Source: Pseudomonas kilonensis (GTDB taxonomy: Bacteria; Pseudomonadota; Gammaproteobacteria; Pseudomonadales; Pseudomonadaceae). Taken from it: a stretch of DNA of 64,000 bases. Positions 33,256 to 45,844 of the stretch are shown in pieces. The translations under genes were made by a program, and so were the position numbers. Each line of letters begins with the position of its first letter. Positions within the stretch are counted from its first letter, which is position 1. The DNA is taken from positions 682,001-746,000 of the forward strand of contig NZ_LHVH01000017.1 of NCBI RefSeq assembly GCF_001269885.1, given 5' to 3'. The notes below the pieces were generated by a model. It saw only the letters and a program-made list of their open reading frames with translations, searched no databases and was not told the DNA's origin.

Positions 33256-34821
33256 TCAGCGGTTAAACCGCTCCACCAACGAGTACTGCGTGTTGGCCGT
33301 GCGGGTCAGCTCTTCGCTCAGCAGTGCCGAGCTGTGAGCCTGGCCAGAGGTCTGGTCGGCCAGCTGCGAGATATTGCTGATGTTGCGGCTGATCTCCTCG
33401 GCCACTGAGCTTTGCTCCTCGGTGGCGGCGGCGATCTGGGTGGTCATGTCGGTAATATGGGCCACCGCTGCACTGATCCCCACCAGTGCCTCGTCTGCTT
33501 CCATGACCCGGGCCACGCCTTCTTCGGCCTGGCGATGGCCGGCGTCCATGGTCTGCACGGCGTTGGTGGCGGTCTGCTGGAGCTTGGCGATCAGGGCGTG
33601 GATCTGCCCGGTGGATTCGCTGGTGCGTTGTGCCAGTTGCCGCACTTCGTCAGCCACCACGGCAAAGCCGCGGCCCATCTCCCCGGCGCGGGCCGCTTCG
33701 ATGGCGGCGTTGAGGGCCAGCAGGTTGGTCTGGTCGGCGATGCCTTTGATCACGTCTACCACGCCACCGATCTCGTCGCTGTCCTTGGCCAACTGGGTCA
33801 CGGTGTGGCCGGTTTCACCGACTACCACCGACAGGCGCTCGATGGCTTCGCGGGTTTCGCCGGCGATGTCGCGCCCGCGGCTGGTCAGGCGATTGGCTTC
33901 CTGGGTGGCGTCGGCGGTGCGCTGCACGTGGCTGGCGACTTCCTGGGTCGTTGCCGCCATCTGGTTGACGGCCGTGGCGACCTGTTCGGTTTCCACCCGT
34001 TGGCGCTCCAGGCCGCTGGAACTGTCATGGGCCAGGGTATTGGACTGTCGAGCCTGGTCGTTAAGGTGCTCGGCGGTGTCCTGCAGGCGGGTCAGGCAGG
34101 TTTTCAGGCGCGCTTCCTGGCTGAGGATCGACATCTCCAGGCGTGCCTGGGCGCCGCGGCTGTCGGTATACATCCGGGCGATCAGCGGGTCGGACGTGGT
34201 TTGCTCGGCCAGGCGCAGCAGGCGCTTGATCCCGCGTTGCTGCCATTGCAGGCCTAATAGCCCCAGCGGCACCGACAGCAGGGCGGCCAGGGCAAAGCCC
34301 CAGGAGGAATCCAGGAAAGCGCCGACGATGAAACTCAACTGGCTGACCAGGATAAACGGTAGCCAGTCCTGCAGTATGGGCACCCATTTGTCGCTACCCG
34401 GAACTGCGGACTTGCCTTGGTTGATGCGTTGATAAAGCGCCTCGGCGCGGGCGATCTGTTCGGCGGAGGGCTTGACCCGCACCGACTCGTAGCCGATCAC
34501 CTGATTGCCCTCGAACACGGGCGTGACATAGGCATTGACCCAGTAATGGTCGCCGTTCTTGCTGCGATTCTTGACGATGCCCATCCATGGCAAGCCTTGT
34601 TTCAGCGTGCCCCACATATGCGCGAACACAGCGGAAGGGACGTCGGGATGGCGCACGAGATTGTGCGGCGAACGAATCAGTTCTTCCTTCGAATACCCGC
34701 TGATCTCAACGAACGCGTCGTTGCAGTAGGTGATCACGCCCTTGGCGTCGGTGGTCGAAATCAATCGTTGCTGGGCCGGGAAGGTCCTTTCGCGTTGTGT
34801 GACGGGCTGGTTGTTACGCAT
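33256..34821 (-). CDS. aer: Aer-type energy-taxis receptor, PAS plus methyl-accepting signalling domain (521 aa)
   Basis: The N-terminal PAS domain (about residues 18-120; [20 protein letters not shown] and [18 protein letters not shown]) would bind FAD and sense redox state. Two hydrophobic stretches ([16 protein letters not shown], then [18 protein letters not shown]) anchor it. The signalling part ends with the hairpin tip [20 protein letters not shown] and [16 protein letters not shown], which bind CheA/CheW. It guides swimming towards conditions that support respiration. Its position beside the cbb3 oxidase genes and anr fits a role in oxygen or energy taxis. Confidence 0.93.
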   Translation of the reverse strand: MRNNQPVTQRERTFPAQQRLISTTDAKGVITYCNDAFVEISGYSKEELIRSPHNLVRHPDVPSAVFAHMWGTLKQGLPWMGIVKNRSKNGDHYWVNAYVTPVFEGNQVIGYESVRVKPSAEQIARAEALYQRINQGKSAVPGSDKWVPILQDWLPFILVSQLSFIVGAFLDSSWGFALAALLSVPLGLLGLQWQQRGIKRLLRLAEQTTSDPLIARMYTDSRGAQARLEMSILSQEARLKTCLTRLQDTAEHLNDQARQSNTLAHDSSSGLERQRVETEQVATAVNQMAATTQEVASHVQRTADATQEANRLTSRGRDIAGETREAIERLSVVVGETGHTVTQLAKDSDEIGGVVDVIKGIADQTNLLALNAAIEAARAGEMGRGFAVVADEVRQLAQRTSESTGQIHALIAKLQQTATNAVQTMDAGHRQAEEGVARVMEADEALVGISAAVAHITDMTTQIAAATEEQSSVAEEISRNISNISQLADQTSGQAHSSALLSEELTRTANTQYSLVERFNR

Positions 34822-34898
34822 GGTGTGTAGATCCGCAAGGCTTTGAAAGGTTGTCGGCGGTGTCAGGTTTTAATTGAAGTTATTTTTGCCTGTCGCTA

Positions 34899-35687
34899 TC
34901 ACGCCAGCATCGGGTAGGTAAATAGGGCGAAATGAAGCAGATTGAGGAGAAAATGCGTGGCAATCGCTGCGCCCAGGCCGCCAAAACGATAGGCCAGGCC
35001 GTAACCGACCCCCGCCAGGCCCGACAGCAGCACCCATTGCCAACCTGCGCCGGCATGTACCAGGCCGAACAGCAGCGAGGACAGGAGCAGCGCCAGGTTG
35101 TCGCCGTAACTCAGGTGTTTGAAGCGCCGACTCAAGCCCCCTTGAATGTAGCCACGAAACAGCGCTTCCTCCACCAGCGTCACCAATAAAAGATTGTTGA
35201 ACACCCACAACCAGGCGTGATCCGGCCATTTCGGCGCCCAGTGGATCATGCCCAGCAGCATGGCTCCGCCGAGGGCCAACACCGCGCTCAACGCCAGGCC
35301 CAGTGCCGTGGCCCCTGCCGCCAGGCGCAACGGGCGTCGGCTGACGATCCAGGGGCAGGCCAGCAACAGCCAGAAGCCGATCAGCGGCTTGTCCTGGTTC
35401 AGGTACATGGCAAACGGCGCGGCGTCGTCGGTCAAGCGTTGCGCCGGGATCACCCGCCCGTTGAAGAAGCCAGGCATCCAGTGCAGGGCCAATGCCAAGG
35501 CCATGATCAGGAACAGGGCGTGCCCGAGAAACTGGCCTACCGGCGTTTGCTGTTGGCGAACCGCATACCCGGCAAACAGCAATAGCGCGACCGAGATGGC
35601 AGCTGTCCAGGTCAAATGGCCGTAGACCAGCGCCAGACCGTAGCCTGTGGAGAGGAGGGCCAGGTGAAGCCAGGGTAAAGCGGGCAT
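34899..35687 (-). CDS. CPBP-family intramembrane metalloprotease (262 aa)
   Basis: AAAGGA precedes the start MPALPWLHLALLSTGYGLAL; an in-frame frame to 35768 has no homology. Seven or eight membrane helices are visible. The glutamate pair motif LVEEALFRGYIQGGL, the histidine motif FGLVHAGAGW and HFLLNLLHF are the three conserved CPBP (Abi/CAAX-protease-like) motifs. Members cleave within membranes or act as self-immunity proteins; the substrate here is unknown. It is transcribed alone, with no peptide gene nearby. Confidence 0.9.
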   Translation of the reverse strand: MPALPWLHLALLSTGYGLALVYGHLTWTAAISVALLLFAGYAVRQQQTPVGQFLGHALFLIMALALALHWMPGFFNGRVIPAQRLTDDAAPFAMYLNQDKPLIGFWLLLACPWIVSRRPLRLAAGATALGLALSAVLALGGAMLLGMIHWAPKWPDHAWLWVFNNLLLVTLVEEALFRGYIQGGLSRRFKHLSYGDNLALLLSSLLFGLVHAGAGWQWVLLSGLAGVGYGLAYRFGGLGAAIATHFLLNLLHFALFTYPMLA

Positions 35688-35907
35688 ACAACATCCTTTT
35701 AGCGGAAGAGCTCGGGGCGAGAGCGGCCGTTGGGGCTTCGACGCCACCGTGTCGCGCAGAGGGCACATTTGTGTCCATGCAGGTTCATGCGCAGGAGGGG
35801 CAAGCCGTTGGCGGACTCTGTTCCGTGAGTGCCGGCGGGATTATAGGCGGGCCGATACAAAACATCGCCCGTTAAGATGTGAATAAAAGTCAGCGAGCCG
35901 CAGAACC

Positions 35908-35997
35908 TGTGGGAGCGGGCTTGCTCGCGAAAGCGGTGTGCCTGGCAGCATCAATGTTGACTGTTTCACCGCCTTCGCGAGCAAGCCCGCTCCCACA
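35908..35997. repeat. REP pair (REPIN-like), inverted
   Basis: TGTGGGAGCGGGCTTGCTCG and its inverse enclose about 35 bp, ending 4 bp before the acnA stop codon. The rest of 35688-35907 shows no gene. Confidence 0.9.
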
Positions 35998-36000
35998 ATT

Positions 36001-38742
<2,742 letters not shown>

Positions 38743-38914
38743 TGAAATCACTCCTTTGAGTCCGCACGGCTACGGACTGACGGAACGGGCAGAGCCTTTA
38801 ACCTAGCCCTGTTTTGAGTGTATGACTAATCACTGGACTCTATGGGCAGGTTCGCGGTTCCGAACTCCGCTATCATGCGGCGGTTTTCGTGACAGGCTTT
38901 GCTACGGAGTTTCA

Positions 38915-40024
38915 ATGAACACGCTTTTCATGCACTGCCGGCCGGGCTTCGAAGGCGAGGTCTGTTCCGAGATCGCCGAACACGCGGCCCGGCTCAACGT
39001 GGCCGGCTACGCCAAGGCCAAACCAGCCAGTGCCTGCGCTGAATTTGTCTGCACCGAAGACGACGGCGCCGAGCGGTTGATGGGCGGCCAGCGTTTCGCC
39101 GAATTGATTTTCCCGCGCCAGTGGGCGCGCGGTACGTTCATCGATTTGCCGGAAACCGATCGCATCAGCGTCATCCTGGCCCACATGGCCGCTTTCCCGA
39201 TCTGTGGCAGCCTGTGGCTGGAAGTGGTGGACACCAACGACGGCAAGGAACTGTCGAACTTCTGCAAGAAGTTCGAAGGCCCCTTGCGCAAGGCGCTGAT
39301 TGGCGCCGGCAAGCTGGTGGACGACCCGCGCAAGCCGCGCCTGCTGTTGACCTTCAAGAGTGGCCGCGAAGTGTTCCTGGGCCTGGCCGAATCCGATAAC
39401 TCGGCGATGTGGCCCATGGGCATTCCCCGCCTGAAGTTTCCTCGGGAAGCGCCGAGCCGTTCCACCCTCAAGCTTGAAGAGGCCTGGCACCATTTCATTC
39501 CCCGGGACCAGTGGGACGAGCGCCTGCACAGCGACATGACCGGCGTGGACCTCGGTGCCGCGCCGGGCGGCTGGACTTGGCAACTGGTCAACCGGGGCAT
39601 GCTGGTGACCGCCATCGACAATGGCCCGATGGCCGAAAGCCTGATGGACACCGGCCTGGTGCAGCACCTGATGGCGGACGGCTTCACGTTCAAGCCCAAG
39701 CAGCCGGTTGACTGGATGGTCTGCGATATCGTCGAGAAGCCGGCACGCAATGCGGCGATGCTGGAAGAGTGGATTGGCGAAGGGCATTGCCGCGAGGCCG
39801 TGGTCAACCTCAAACTGCCGATGAAACAGCGTTATGCCGAGGTCAAACGCCTGCTCGAACGTATCGCCGAGGGGTTCAAGGCCAGGGGCATCAAGGTCGA
39901 GATCGGTTGCAAGCAGCTGTACCACGACCGCGAGGAAGTGACGTGCCATCTGCGGCGGCTGGACACCAAAAAGCCCCGTGGGAGCAAAGCTGTGGGAGCA
40001 AAGCTTGCTCGCGATGAACGGTGA
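38915..40024 (+). CDS. rlmM: 23S rRNA 2'-O-ribose C2498 methyltransferase RlmM, with a REP-encoded tail (369 aa)
   Basis: The start MNTLFMHCRPGFEGEVCSEI has ACGGAG upstream; an earlier frame opening at 38822 is not homologous. An N-terminal THUMP-like domain is followed by the Rossmann methyltransferase part with the SAM site GVDLGAAPGGWTWQLV, then VDWMVCDIVEKP and a lysine-containing NLKLPMKQRY. RlmM modifies C2498 of 23S rRNA. After RRLDTKKP the last 14 or so residues ([15 protein letters not shown]) come from a REP element, so the native stop has been lost or moved. This tail is unlikely to be functional. Confidence 0.94.
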   Translation: MNTLFMHCRPGFEGEVCSEIAEHAARLNVAGYAKAKPASACAEFVCTEDDGAERLMGGQRFAELIFPRQWARGTFIDLPETDRISVILAHMAAFPICGSLWLEVVDTNDGKELSNFCKKFEGPLRKALIGAGKLVDDPRKPRLLLTFKSGREVFLGLAESDNSAMWPMGIPRLKFPREAPSRSTLKLEEAWHHFIPRDQWDERLHSDMTGVDLGAAPGGWTWQLVNRGMLVTAIDNGPMAESLMDTGLVQHLMADGFTFKPKQPVDWMVCDIVEKPARNAAMLEEWIGEGHCREAVVNLKLPMKQRYAEVKRLLERIAEGFKARGIKVEIGCKQLYHDREEVTCHLRRLDTKKPRGSKAVGAKLARDER

Positions 40025-40075
40025 CACGGTCTGGAGACCGAGGTGCCTGCATCGCGGGCAAGCCTTGCTCCCACA
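39978..40075. repeat. REP cluster overlapping the 3' end of rlmM
   Basis: Two left arms in tandem (GTGGGAGCAAAGC twice) and one inverted right arm (GGGCAAGCCTTGCTCCCACA). The left arms lie within the rlmM reading frame and supply its stop codon. Confidence 0.9.
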
Positions 40076-40190
40076 GGCTTGCTCTTACATGTCTGCTATC
40101 CCACAGTTTGCTTTCACATGTTTGCGATTCCACAGGCTTTGCTCAGGACCGACATTGCGCGACAATGCCGGCCAGTTTCAGGAGTAGAAC

Positions 40191-40442
40191 ATGAGTGAAA
40201 TGAACGACACGCCGGTCGACGGCACGCTGGATGCCACGGGCCTCAATTGCCCGGAACCGGTGATGATGCTGCACCAGCACATTCGCGACCTGGTTCCCGG
40301 TGGGCTGCTGAAAGTGATCGCCACCGACCCCTCGACTCGCCGCGACATCCCCAAGTTTTGCGTGTTCCTGGACCACGAACTGGTGGCCCAGCAGGAGGAA
40401 GCGGGCACGTACCTCTACTGGATCCGCAAGAAACTCGCTTAA
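40191..40442 (+). CDS. tusA: Sulfurtransferase TusA (83 aa)
   Basis: The active cysteine is in [20 protein letters not shown] (C-P-x-P motif). The rest, including [20 protein letters not shown], matches TusA. It relays persulfide sulfur from IscS to the TusBCDE/MnmA pathway for 2-thiouridine in tRNA, and to other sulfur users. AGGAG precedes the ATG. Its stop overlaps the convergent MATE gene by 4 bp. Confidence 0.95.
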   Translation: MSEMNDTPVDGTLDATGLNCPEPVMMLHQHIRDLVPGGLLKVIATDPSTRRDIPKFCVFLDHELVAQQEEAGTYLYWIRKKLA

Positions 40443-41842
40443 TCCGTCGAGCGACTGAGGCGGATCTGCTTACGCGCGCTGCGTGCCAGGCGGATCGACA
40501 GCATCAGCGCCGCGCAGCTCAAGCCCACGATCAGGCCTTGCCACAACCCGCTCGGGCCGCTGGCCGCGCCGAGCCAGTCGGTCAGGCCCAGGGCGTAACC
40601 CACCGGCAGGCCGATGCCCCAATAGGCGAACAGGGTCAGGATCATCGTCACCCGGGTGTCCTGGAAGCCGCGCAACGCGCCTGCCGCCGTGACCTGGATC
40701 GCATCGGAAAACTGGAACAGCGCCGCGTAGACGATCAGCATCGACGCCACATTGATCACCACCGGATCGGCGGTATAGATCGCCGCGATAGGCCCGCGCA
40801 GTGCGAACATCAGGCTCGCCGACAGGCAGGCGTACGCCAGGGCCGTGCCCATGCCCACCCCGGCAGCGAAGCGCGCTTCGCGCGGCTGACGACGGCCCAG
40901 GGCCTGGCCGACCCGCACCGTGACGGCCATGCCCAGGGAGTAGGGGATCATGAACACCAATGAACTGAAGTTCAGCGCGATCTGATGCCCGGCCACCACG
41001 GTGGCGCCGAGGCTGCCGATCAGCAGGGCGATCACTGCGAAAATACTCGACTCGGCGAACACCGCGATGCCAATCGGCAGGCCGATGCCCAGCAGGCGCT
41101 TGATGACGGCCCATTGCGGCCAGTCGAAACGGCTGAACAACCGGCTCGTCTGATAGGCCGGCGCCCAGCGGGCCCAACCGGCCATGCCCAGGGCCATGAC
41201 CCACATCACGATGGCCGTGGCCCAGCCACAACCGACGCCGCCCATGGCGGGCACACCCAGGTGTCCGTAGATGAAGATGTAATTGAGCGGAATGTTCAGC
41301 GCCAGCCCGCACAGCCCCAGCACCATCGCCGGCCGCGTGCGTCCCAGGCCATCGCTGAAGCAGCGCAGTACGTGATACAGCGCCACGGCCGGCAGGCCTG
41401 TCCCGATGCCCCGCAGGTATTCCATGCACGGACCGATCAGTTCAGGATCGACGTTCATGATGTGCAGGATTGGTTCGGCGCTGAACAGCGCCAGCGTCGC
41501 GATCAACCCCACCACCAATGCCAACCACAACGCCTGGCGCACCAGCGGCCCGATCTCGTCGAACGTACCGGCACCGAAGCGCTGGGCAACTTTCGGCGTG
41601 GTCGCCAGCAATGTGCCGGTCATCAACAGGAACACCGGCACCCAGATCGAGTTGCCCAGGGCGACGGCCGCCAGATCCCGCGGGCCAACCCGACCGGCCA
41701 TCACCGCATCGACAAACCCCATGGCGGTGGTTGCCAGTTGCGCCACCATGATCGGCAAGGCCAAGGCCAGCAAGGTCCTGAGTTCCAGGCGAACCCGGGC
41801 CGGGCGGGAGAGGGTGGTGGGGGTGTCGATGACAGGATTCAC
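40439..41842 (-). CDS. MATE-family multidrug efflux transporter (NorM/PmpM-like), about 467 aa
   Basis: Twelve membrane helices in two similar halves. Typical MATE motifs are [20 protein letters not shown] at the start and [20 protein letters not shown] in the second half, with the conserved glutamate in FAESSIF. It most resembles the PmpM H+/drug antiporters of Pseudomonas that export fluoroquinolones and cationic dyes, but substrate range cannot be read from sequence. The start is probably the GTG at 41842 ([14 protein letters not shown]); a TTG at 41872 would add ten residues. It converges on tusA with a 4-bp overlap. Confidence 0.92.
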   Translation of the reverse strand: MNPVIDTPTTLSRPARVRLELRTLLALALPIMVAQLATTAMGFVDAVMAGRVGPRDLAAVALGNSIWVPVFLLMTGTLLATTPKVAQRFGAGTFDEIGPLVRQALWLALVVGLIATLALFSAEPILHIMNVDPELIGPCMEYLRGIGTGLPAVALYHVLRCFSDGLGRTRPAMVLGLCGLALNIPLNYIFIYGHLGVPAMGGVGCGWATAIVMWVMALGMAGWARWAPAYQTSRLFSRFDWPQWAVIKRLLGIGLPIGIAVFAESSIFAVIALLIGSLGATVVAGHQIALNFSSLVFMIPYSLGMAVTVRVGQALGRRQPREARFAAGVGMGTALAYACLSASLMFALRGPIAAIYTADPVVINVASMLIVYAALFQFSDAIQVTAAGALRGFQDTRVTMILTLFAYWGIGLPVGYALGLTDWLGAASGPSGLWQGLIVGLSCAALMLSIRLARSARKQIRLSRSTD

Positions 41843-41957
41843 AGGGAAAGCGTCCGAAAAGGTTAAGCGCAAGGCGGCGAATTCTACGCCTTGACGCAGT
41901 GGTCAGGAAAAAACCTGTGTTGTGGATTTGTAATCGCTTTTTCAATTTTCAAGCACC

Positions 41958-42045
41958 TGTGGGAGCAAGGCTTGCCCGAGATGAAGATGATGCGGTCTCC
42001 CTAGGAACCGAGGCACCTGCATCGCGAGCAAGCTTTGCTCTCACA
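41958..42045. repeat. REP pair, imperfect inverted
   Basis: TGTGGGAGCAAGGCTTGCCC and GCGAGCAAGCTTTGCTCTCACA enclose about 40 bp. The right arm has a C-to-T change (CTCTCACA). It is in the divergent gap between the MATE gene and pdxB; the rest of the gap shows no gene. Confidence 0.8.
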
Positions 42046-42136
42046 TAAATCCCCTTGCCACAACATCATTCGCTCCGGGTAATGCACAGGCCCAACGGAA
42101 CGCCTACACTGCCCCTCCCGCCAAAGGAGCTCTGCC

Positions 42137-43291
42137 ATGCTGATCGTCGCCGACGAAAACATCCCCCTGCTCGATGCATTTTTCCAAGGATTCGGCGAAA
42201 TCCGCCGGGTACCGGGGCGGGGGATCGACCGGACGATGGTCGAGCACGCCGATGTGTTGCTGGTGCGTTCGGTCAGCCAGGTCAATCGGGCCCTGCTGGA
42301 AGGCAGCAAGGTGCGCTTCGTCGGCACCTGCACCATCGGCACCGATCACCTGGACCTGGATTATCTCGCCGAGGCCGGTATCCGCTGGGCCAGCGCACCG
42401 GGCTGCAATGCCCGTGGTGTGGTGGACTATGTGCTGGGCAGCCTGATGACCCTGGCAGAAATCGAAGGTGCACAACTCGAGCAACGAACCTTCGGCGTGG
42501 TCGGCGCAGGCCAGGTGGGCGGGCGGTTGATCGAGGTGCTCAAGGGGCTGGGCTGGACCGTAAAGGTCTGCGATCCGCCGCGTCAGGCCGCCGAGGGGGG
42601 CGACTATGTGAGCCTGGAGCAGATCATCGAGCAGTGCGATGTGATCAGCCTGCACACACCGTTGACCCGCGACGGTGAGCAACCGACCTGGCACCTGTTC
42701 GACGAGGCGCGCCTGAACCAGCTCAAGCCCGGGACCTGGCTGATCAACGCGGCCCGCGGCCCGGTGATCGACAACGCCGCGCTACGCGAAGTGTTGCTGG
42801 AACGCGAAGACCTGCAAGCGGTGCTGGATGTCTGGGAGCAGGAACCCACCGTGGATGTGGACCTGGCCGATTTGTGCGTGATCGCCACCCCGCACATTGC
42901 CGGTTACAGCCTCGATGGCCGTCAGCGCGGCACCGCCCAGATCTACCAGGCCTTGTGCGCTTTCCTGGAACAGCCGGTTGAAGTCAGCCTCAGCGACCTG
43001 TTGCCTCGGCCTTGGCTCGGTGGCATCACCCTGGATGCCGCAACCGACCCGGCCTGGGCCTTGGCGGCGTTGTGCCGGAGCGTGTACGACCCCCGTGGCG
43101 ACGACGCAAACTTTCGCCGCAGCCTGGTGGGCACGGTCAGCGAGCAACGCAGCGCGTTCGACGCCTTGCGCAAGCATTATCCGCCACGGCGGGAAATCGA
43201 CAGTTTGAAGGTTCGTATTGAAGGGCAGTCGGCGACCTTGCAACAGATCGTGACAGCGCTGGGTTGTGGGAGCAAAGCTTGCTCGCGATGA
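42137..43291 (+). CDS. pdxB: Erythronate-4-phosphate dehydrogenase, with a REP-encoded C-terminus (384 aa)
   Basis: PdxB catalyses the second step of pyridoxal phosphate synthesis. AAAGGAGC precedes [20 protein letters not shown], the family start. NAD binding is at [18 protein letters not shown]. The catalytic Arg/Glu/His set of D-2-hydroxyacid dehydrogenases lies in [18 protein letters not shown] and TPHIAGYS. The C-terminal PdxB dimerisation domain ([16 protein letters not shown] onward) is complete. The last ten residues (GCGSKACSR) are read from a REP element that supplies the stop, a second case in this window. Confidence 0.96.
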   Translation: MLIVADENIPLLDAFFQGFGEIRRVPGRGIDRTMVEHADVLLVRSVSQVNRALLEGSKVRFVGTCTIGTDHLDLDYLAEAGIRWASAPGCNARGVVDYVLGSLMTLAEIEGAQLEQRTFGVVGAGQVGGRLIEVLKGLGWTVKVCDPPRQAAEGGDYVSLEQIIEQCDVISLHTPLTRDGEQPTWHLFDEARLNQLKPGTWLINAARGPVIDNAALREVLLEREDLQAVLDVWEQEPTVDVDLADLCVIATPHIAGYSLDGRQRGTAQIYQALCAFLEQPVEVSLSDLLPRPWLGGITLDAATDPAWALAALCRSVYDPRGDDANFRRSLVGTVSEQRSAFDALRKHYPPRREIDSLKVRIEGQSATLQQIVTALGCGSKACSR

Positions 43292-43349
43292 ACGATGACG
43301 CGGTCAGGGGACCGAGGTGCCTGCATCGCGGGCAAGCCTTGCTCCCACA
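43265..43349. repeat. REP pair overlapping the 3' end of pdxB
   Basis: TGTGGGAGCAAAGCTTGCTC lies in the pdxB frame and GGGCAAGCCTTGCTCCCACA follows about 35 bp later. The arm-to-arm spacer (ATGAACGATGACGCGGTC...) resembles that of the rlmM copy. Confidence 0.9.
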
Positions 43350-43366
43350 ACCTTTCTCGCAAGTAT

Positions 43367-43391
43367 AAAAAACCCGACATCAAGGTCGGGT
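43367..43391 (-). terminator. Intrinsic terminator of the 59-aa gene
   Basis: ACCCGAC-CTTGAT-GTCGGGT followed by TTTTTTAT on the minus strand, about 20 bp after the stop at 43412. Confidence 0.9.
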
Positions 43392-43411
43392 CCAATTGAA
43401 GACGGGCTGTA

Positions 43412-43591
43412 TCACTTTTGTTCGGCAGGCTTGACCAGTCGTTTTTCCAGCTCGCTGCAGGCTTTTTGGATCATGTCTTCGGTGATCGGTACTTCGCGCC
43501 CTTCCTCATCGATGATCGAGCAGCCCAGAGACTGGTCCGGTTGCGTGCGGATTACTTGAATCTTGTCGTCGCTGCTGTGTTGCAAGGACAT
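43412..43591 (-). CDS. Small conserved Pseudomonas protein, PA1571-like (59 aa)
   Basis: GGAGACAGG stands before the start MSLQHSSDDKIQVIRTQPDQ. The core SLGCSIIDEEGREVPITEDM with IQKACSELEKRL is a compact motif I associate, from memory, with the small PA1571-type family of Pseudomonas. No cofactor or membrane features are present. It has its own terminator, so it is transcribed alone. Function is unknown. Confidence 0.75.
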   Translation of the reverse strand: MSLQHSSDDKIQVIRTQPDQSLGCSIIDEEGREVPITEDMIQKACSELEKRLVKPAEQK

Positions 43592-43849
43592 GGCCTGTCT
43601 CCTCATCAGGTTGTGTGCCTACTTTAATGTCGCCAGGTGACCGAGCCATGACACTCCTTGTAGGTTCATGGCGACACCTCCACTCAATCAGAAACACAGT
43701 TGCGTTTCCAGCCAGACTTTAGACCGATAACATCTAGCTGCTAGTCGTAGTGGTCATATTTAACCTGACTCATTCTGATTCAACTTGGTTCCGCTGCGTT
43801 TCGACGGCGCGGGCCGACCTTTTTCCTGCTGCATTATCGGACGCCTTTG

Positions 43850-45622
43850 ATGCTTTCTTCCCGACATCGCCGTGCCATACGCCTGGCCAGCGGCTTCATT
43901 GCCCCTTATCGCAAACAAGTCGCTGGCGCTCTGCTGGCGTTGATTGTCACCGCGGGTATTACCTTGTCCATGGGCCAAGGCATCCGGTTGTTGGTGGACC
44001 AGGGCTTCATGACCCGCTCGCCGCAACTGCTCAACCAATCCATCGGCCTGTTCATGGTGCTGGTGGTGGGGTTGGCGATCGGTACGTTTGCCCGTTTTTA
44101 CCTGGTGTCCTGGATCGGCGAGCGGGTGGTGGCCGATATCCGGCGGCAGGTCTTCAACCATCTGGTGTACTTGCACCCCGGTTTCTACGAAAACAACCGC
44201 AGTTCGGAAATCCAGTCGCGGCTGACCGCCGATACGACCTTGCTGCAATCGGTGATCGGTTCGTCGCTGTCGTTGTTTTTGCGCAACGCCTTGATGGTGG
44301 TGGGCGGCATCGTGCTGCTGTTCATCACCAATCCCAAGTTGACCAGTATCGTGGTGATTGCCCTGCCGCTGGTATTGGCGCCGATCCTGGTCTTTGGTCG
44401 TCGGGTGCGCAGTTTGTCGCGCCAGAGCCAGGACCGCATTGCCGACGTCGGCAGCTACGTTTCCGAAACCCTTGGCCAGATCAAGACCGTGCAGGCTTAC
44501 AACCACCAGGTCCAGGACGAACAACGATTCTCCGTGACGGTGGAGCAGGCTTTCGACACTGCCCGCAAGCGCATCGCCCAGCGGGCCTGGCTGATCACCC
44601 TGGTGATCGTGCTGGTGCTGGGCGCGGTGGGGGTGATGCTCTGGGTCGGCGGCATGGATGTGATCGCCGGGCGGATTTCCGGCGGTGAGCTGGCGGCATT
44701 CGTGTTCTACAGCCTGATCGTCGGCAGCGCCTTCGGTACCCTGAGCGAAGTGATCGGCGAGCTGCAACGGGCCGCGGGCGCGGCAGAGCGCATTGCCGAG
44801 TTGCTGCGTTCGGAGAACATCATCCAGCCGCCGGCTTCAGGCCTTGTCATCTTGCCGGAGCGGGTCCGGGGCGATCTGCGCCTCGAAGGCGTGCGTTTTT
44901 CCTATCCCTCCCGGCCGGACAGTTATGCGGTCGACGGTCTCGACCTGACTATCAAGGCCGGTGAGACCCTGGCCCTGGTTGGGCCTTCCGGTGCGGGCAA
45001 GTCAACGGTGTATGACCTGCTGCTGCGTTTCTACGATCCGGTGCAAGGGCAGATCCTGATCGACGATGTGCCGTTGACTCAACTCGATCCGCTGGACCTG
45101 CGCCGCCACTTCGCCCTGGTTTCACAAAACCCGGCGCTGTTTTTCGGCACGGTCGAAGAGAACATCCGCTACGGCAACCCTGGCGCAACGTCCGAGCAGG
45201 TGCGTGAGGCTGCGCAGATTGCCCACGCCCACGACTTCATCGAAAAAATGCCCGACGGCTACCAGACCCACCTGGGCGACGGTGGCCTGGGCCTGTCCGG
45301 CGGCCAGCGCCAACGCCTGGCCATCGCCCGGGCGTTGCTGGTGGACGCGCCGATCCTGCTGCTGGACGAAGCCACCAGCGCCCTCGATGCGCAAAGCGAA
45401 CACCTGATCCAGCAGGCCCTGCCCAACCTGATGAAAAACCGCACGACCCTGGTCATCGCCCACCGCCTGGCCACGGTGAAAAACGCTGATCGGATCGCGG
45501 TGATGGACCAGGGCAAGGTGGTTGCGGTGGGCACTCACCAGGAGCTGGTGGCCAGCAATGCGTTGTACGCGCGGCTGGCGGCGTTGCAGTTCAATGTGGG
45601 GTTGGAGGCGGCAACCGACTAA
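43850..45622 (+). CDS. ABC half-transporter with fused permease and ATPase (MsbA-like subfamily), 590 aa
   Basis: Six membrane helices fill residues 1-310, with the exporter coupling regions GSYVSETLGQIKTVQAYNHQ and GELQRAAGAAERIAELL. The ATPase domain has Walker A GPSGAGKSTVYDLLLRF, signature LSGGQRQRLAIARALL, Walker B ILLLDEATSALD and the H-loop histidine in VIAHRLATVKNAD. It should dimerise to export a lipid-like or hydrophobic substrate. It is shorter and different from MsbA proper and stands alone, so the substrate is unknown. The ATG at 43850 follows an in-frame TTG. Confidence 0.92.
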   Translation: MLSSRHRRAIRLASGFIAPYRKQVAGALLALIVTAGITLSMGQGIRLLVDQGFMTRSPQLLNQSIGLFMVLVVGLAIGTFARFYLVSWIGERVVADIRRQVFNHLVYLHPGFYENNRSSEIQSRLTADTTLLQSVIGSSLSLFLRNALMVVGGIVLLFITNPKLTSIVVIALPLVLAPILVFGRRVRSLSRQSQDRIADVGSYVSETLGQIKTVQAYNHQVQDEQRFSVTVEQAFDTARKRIAQRAWLITLVIVLVLGAVGVMLWVGGMDVIAGRISGGELAAFVFYSLIVGSAFGTLSEVIGELQRAAGAAERIAELLRSENIIQPPASGLVILPERVRGDLRLEGVRFSYPSRPDSYAVDGLDLTIKAGETLALVGPSGAGKSTVYDLLLRFYDPVQGQILIDDVPLTQLDPLDLRRHFALVSQNPALFFGTVEENIRYGNPGATSEQVREAAQIAHAHDFIEKMPDGYQTHLGDGGLGLSGGQRQRLAIARALLVDAPILLLDEATSALDAQSEHLIQQALPNLMKNRTTLVIAHRLATVKNADRIAVMDQGKVVAVGTHQELVASNALYARLAALQFNVGLEAATD

Positions 45623-45673
45623 GAACAGCGGGCTCTTGAGTGTTCGCAGATTCAATGTTCACCATAGGTCTCC

Positions 45674-45762
45674 TGTGGGAGCGGGCTTGCTCGCGAAAGC
45701 GGTGTGCCAGTCAGCATCACCGTCACTGATATACCGCTTTCGCGAGCAAGCCCGCTCCCACA
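45674..45762. repeat. REP pair (REPIN-like), inverted
   Basis: TGTGGGAGCGGGCTTGCTCG and its inverse, almost identical to the pair at 14988, including the spacer (AAGCGGTGTGCCAGTCA...). Confidence 0.9.
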
Positions 45763-45785
45763 AGGTCCAGCAAGCGAGCAAAAGA

Positions 45786-45818
45786 AATGCCCGCATCTTT
45801 CGATGCGGGCATTTTTTC
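45786..45818. terminator. Intrinsic terminator between convergent genes
   Basis: AATGCCCGCATC-TTTC-GATGCGGGCATT then TTTTTC on the plus strand. It ends the ABC transporter transcript and, with a weaker tract, could serve slt. Confidence 0.92.
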
Positions 45819-45844
45819 TTCTCAGGAACAGCTTCCGCTAATAA

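Noticed and set aside
43628..43677. Inverted repeat TGTCGCCA/TGGCGACA upstream of the 59-aa gene
   Set aside because: The arms are short and 30 bp apart with no supporting regulator; not enough to call a site.
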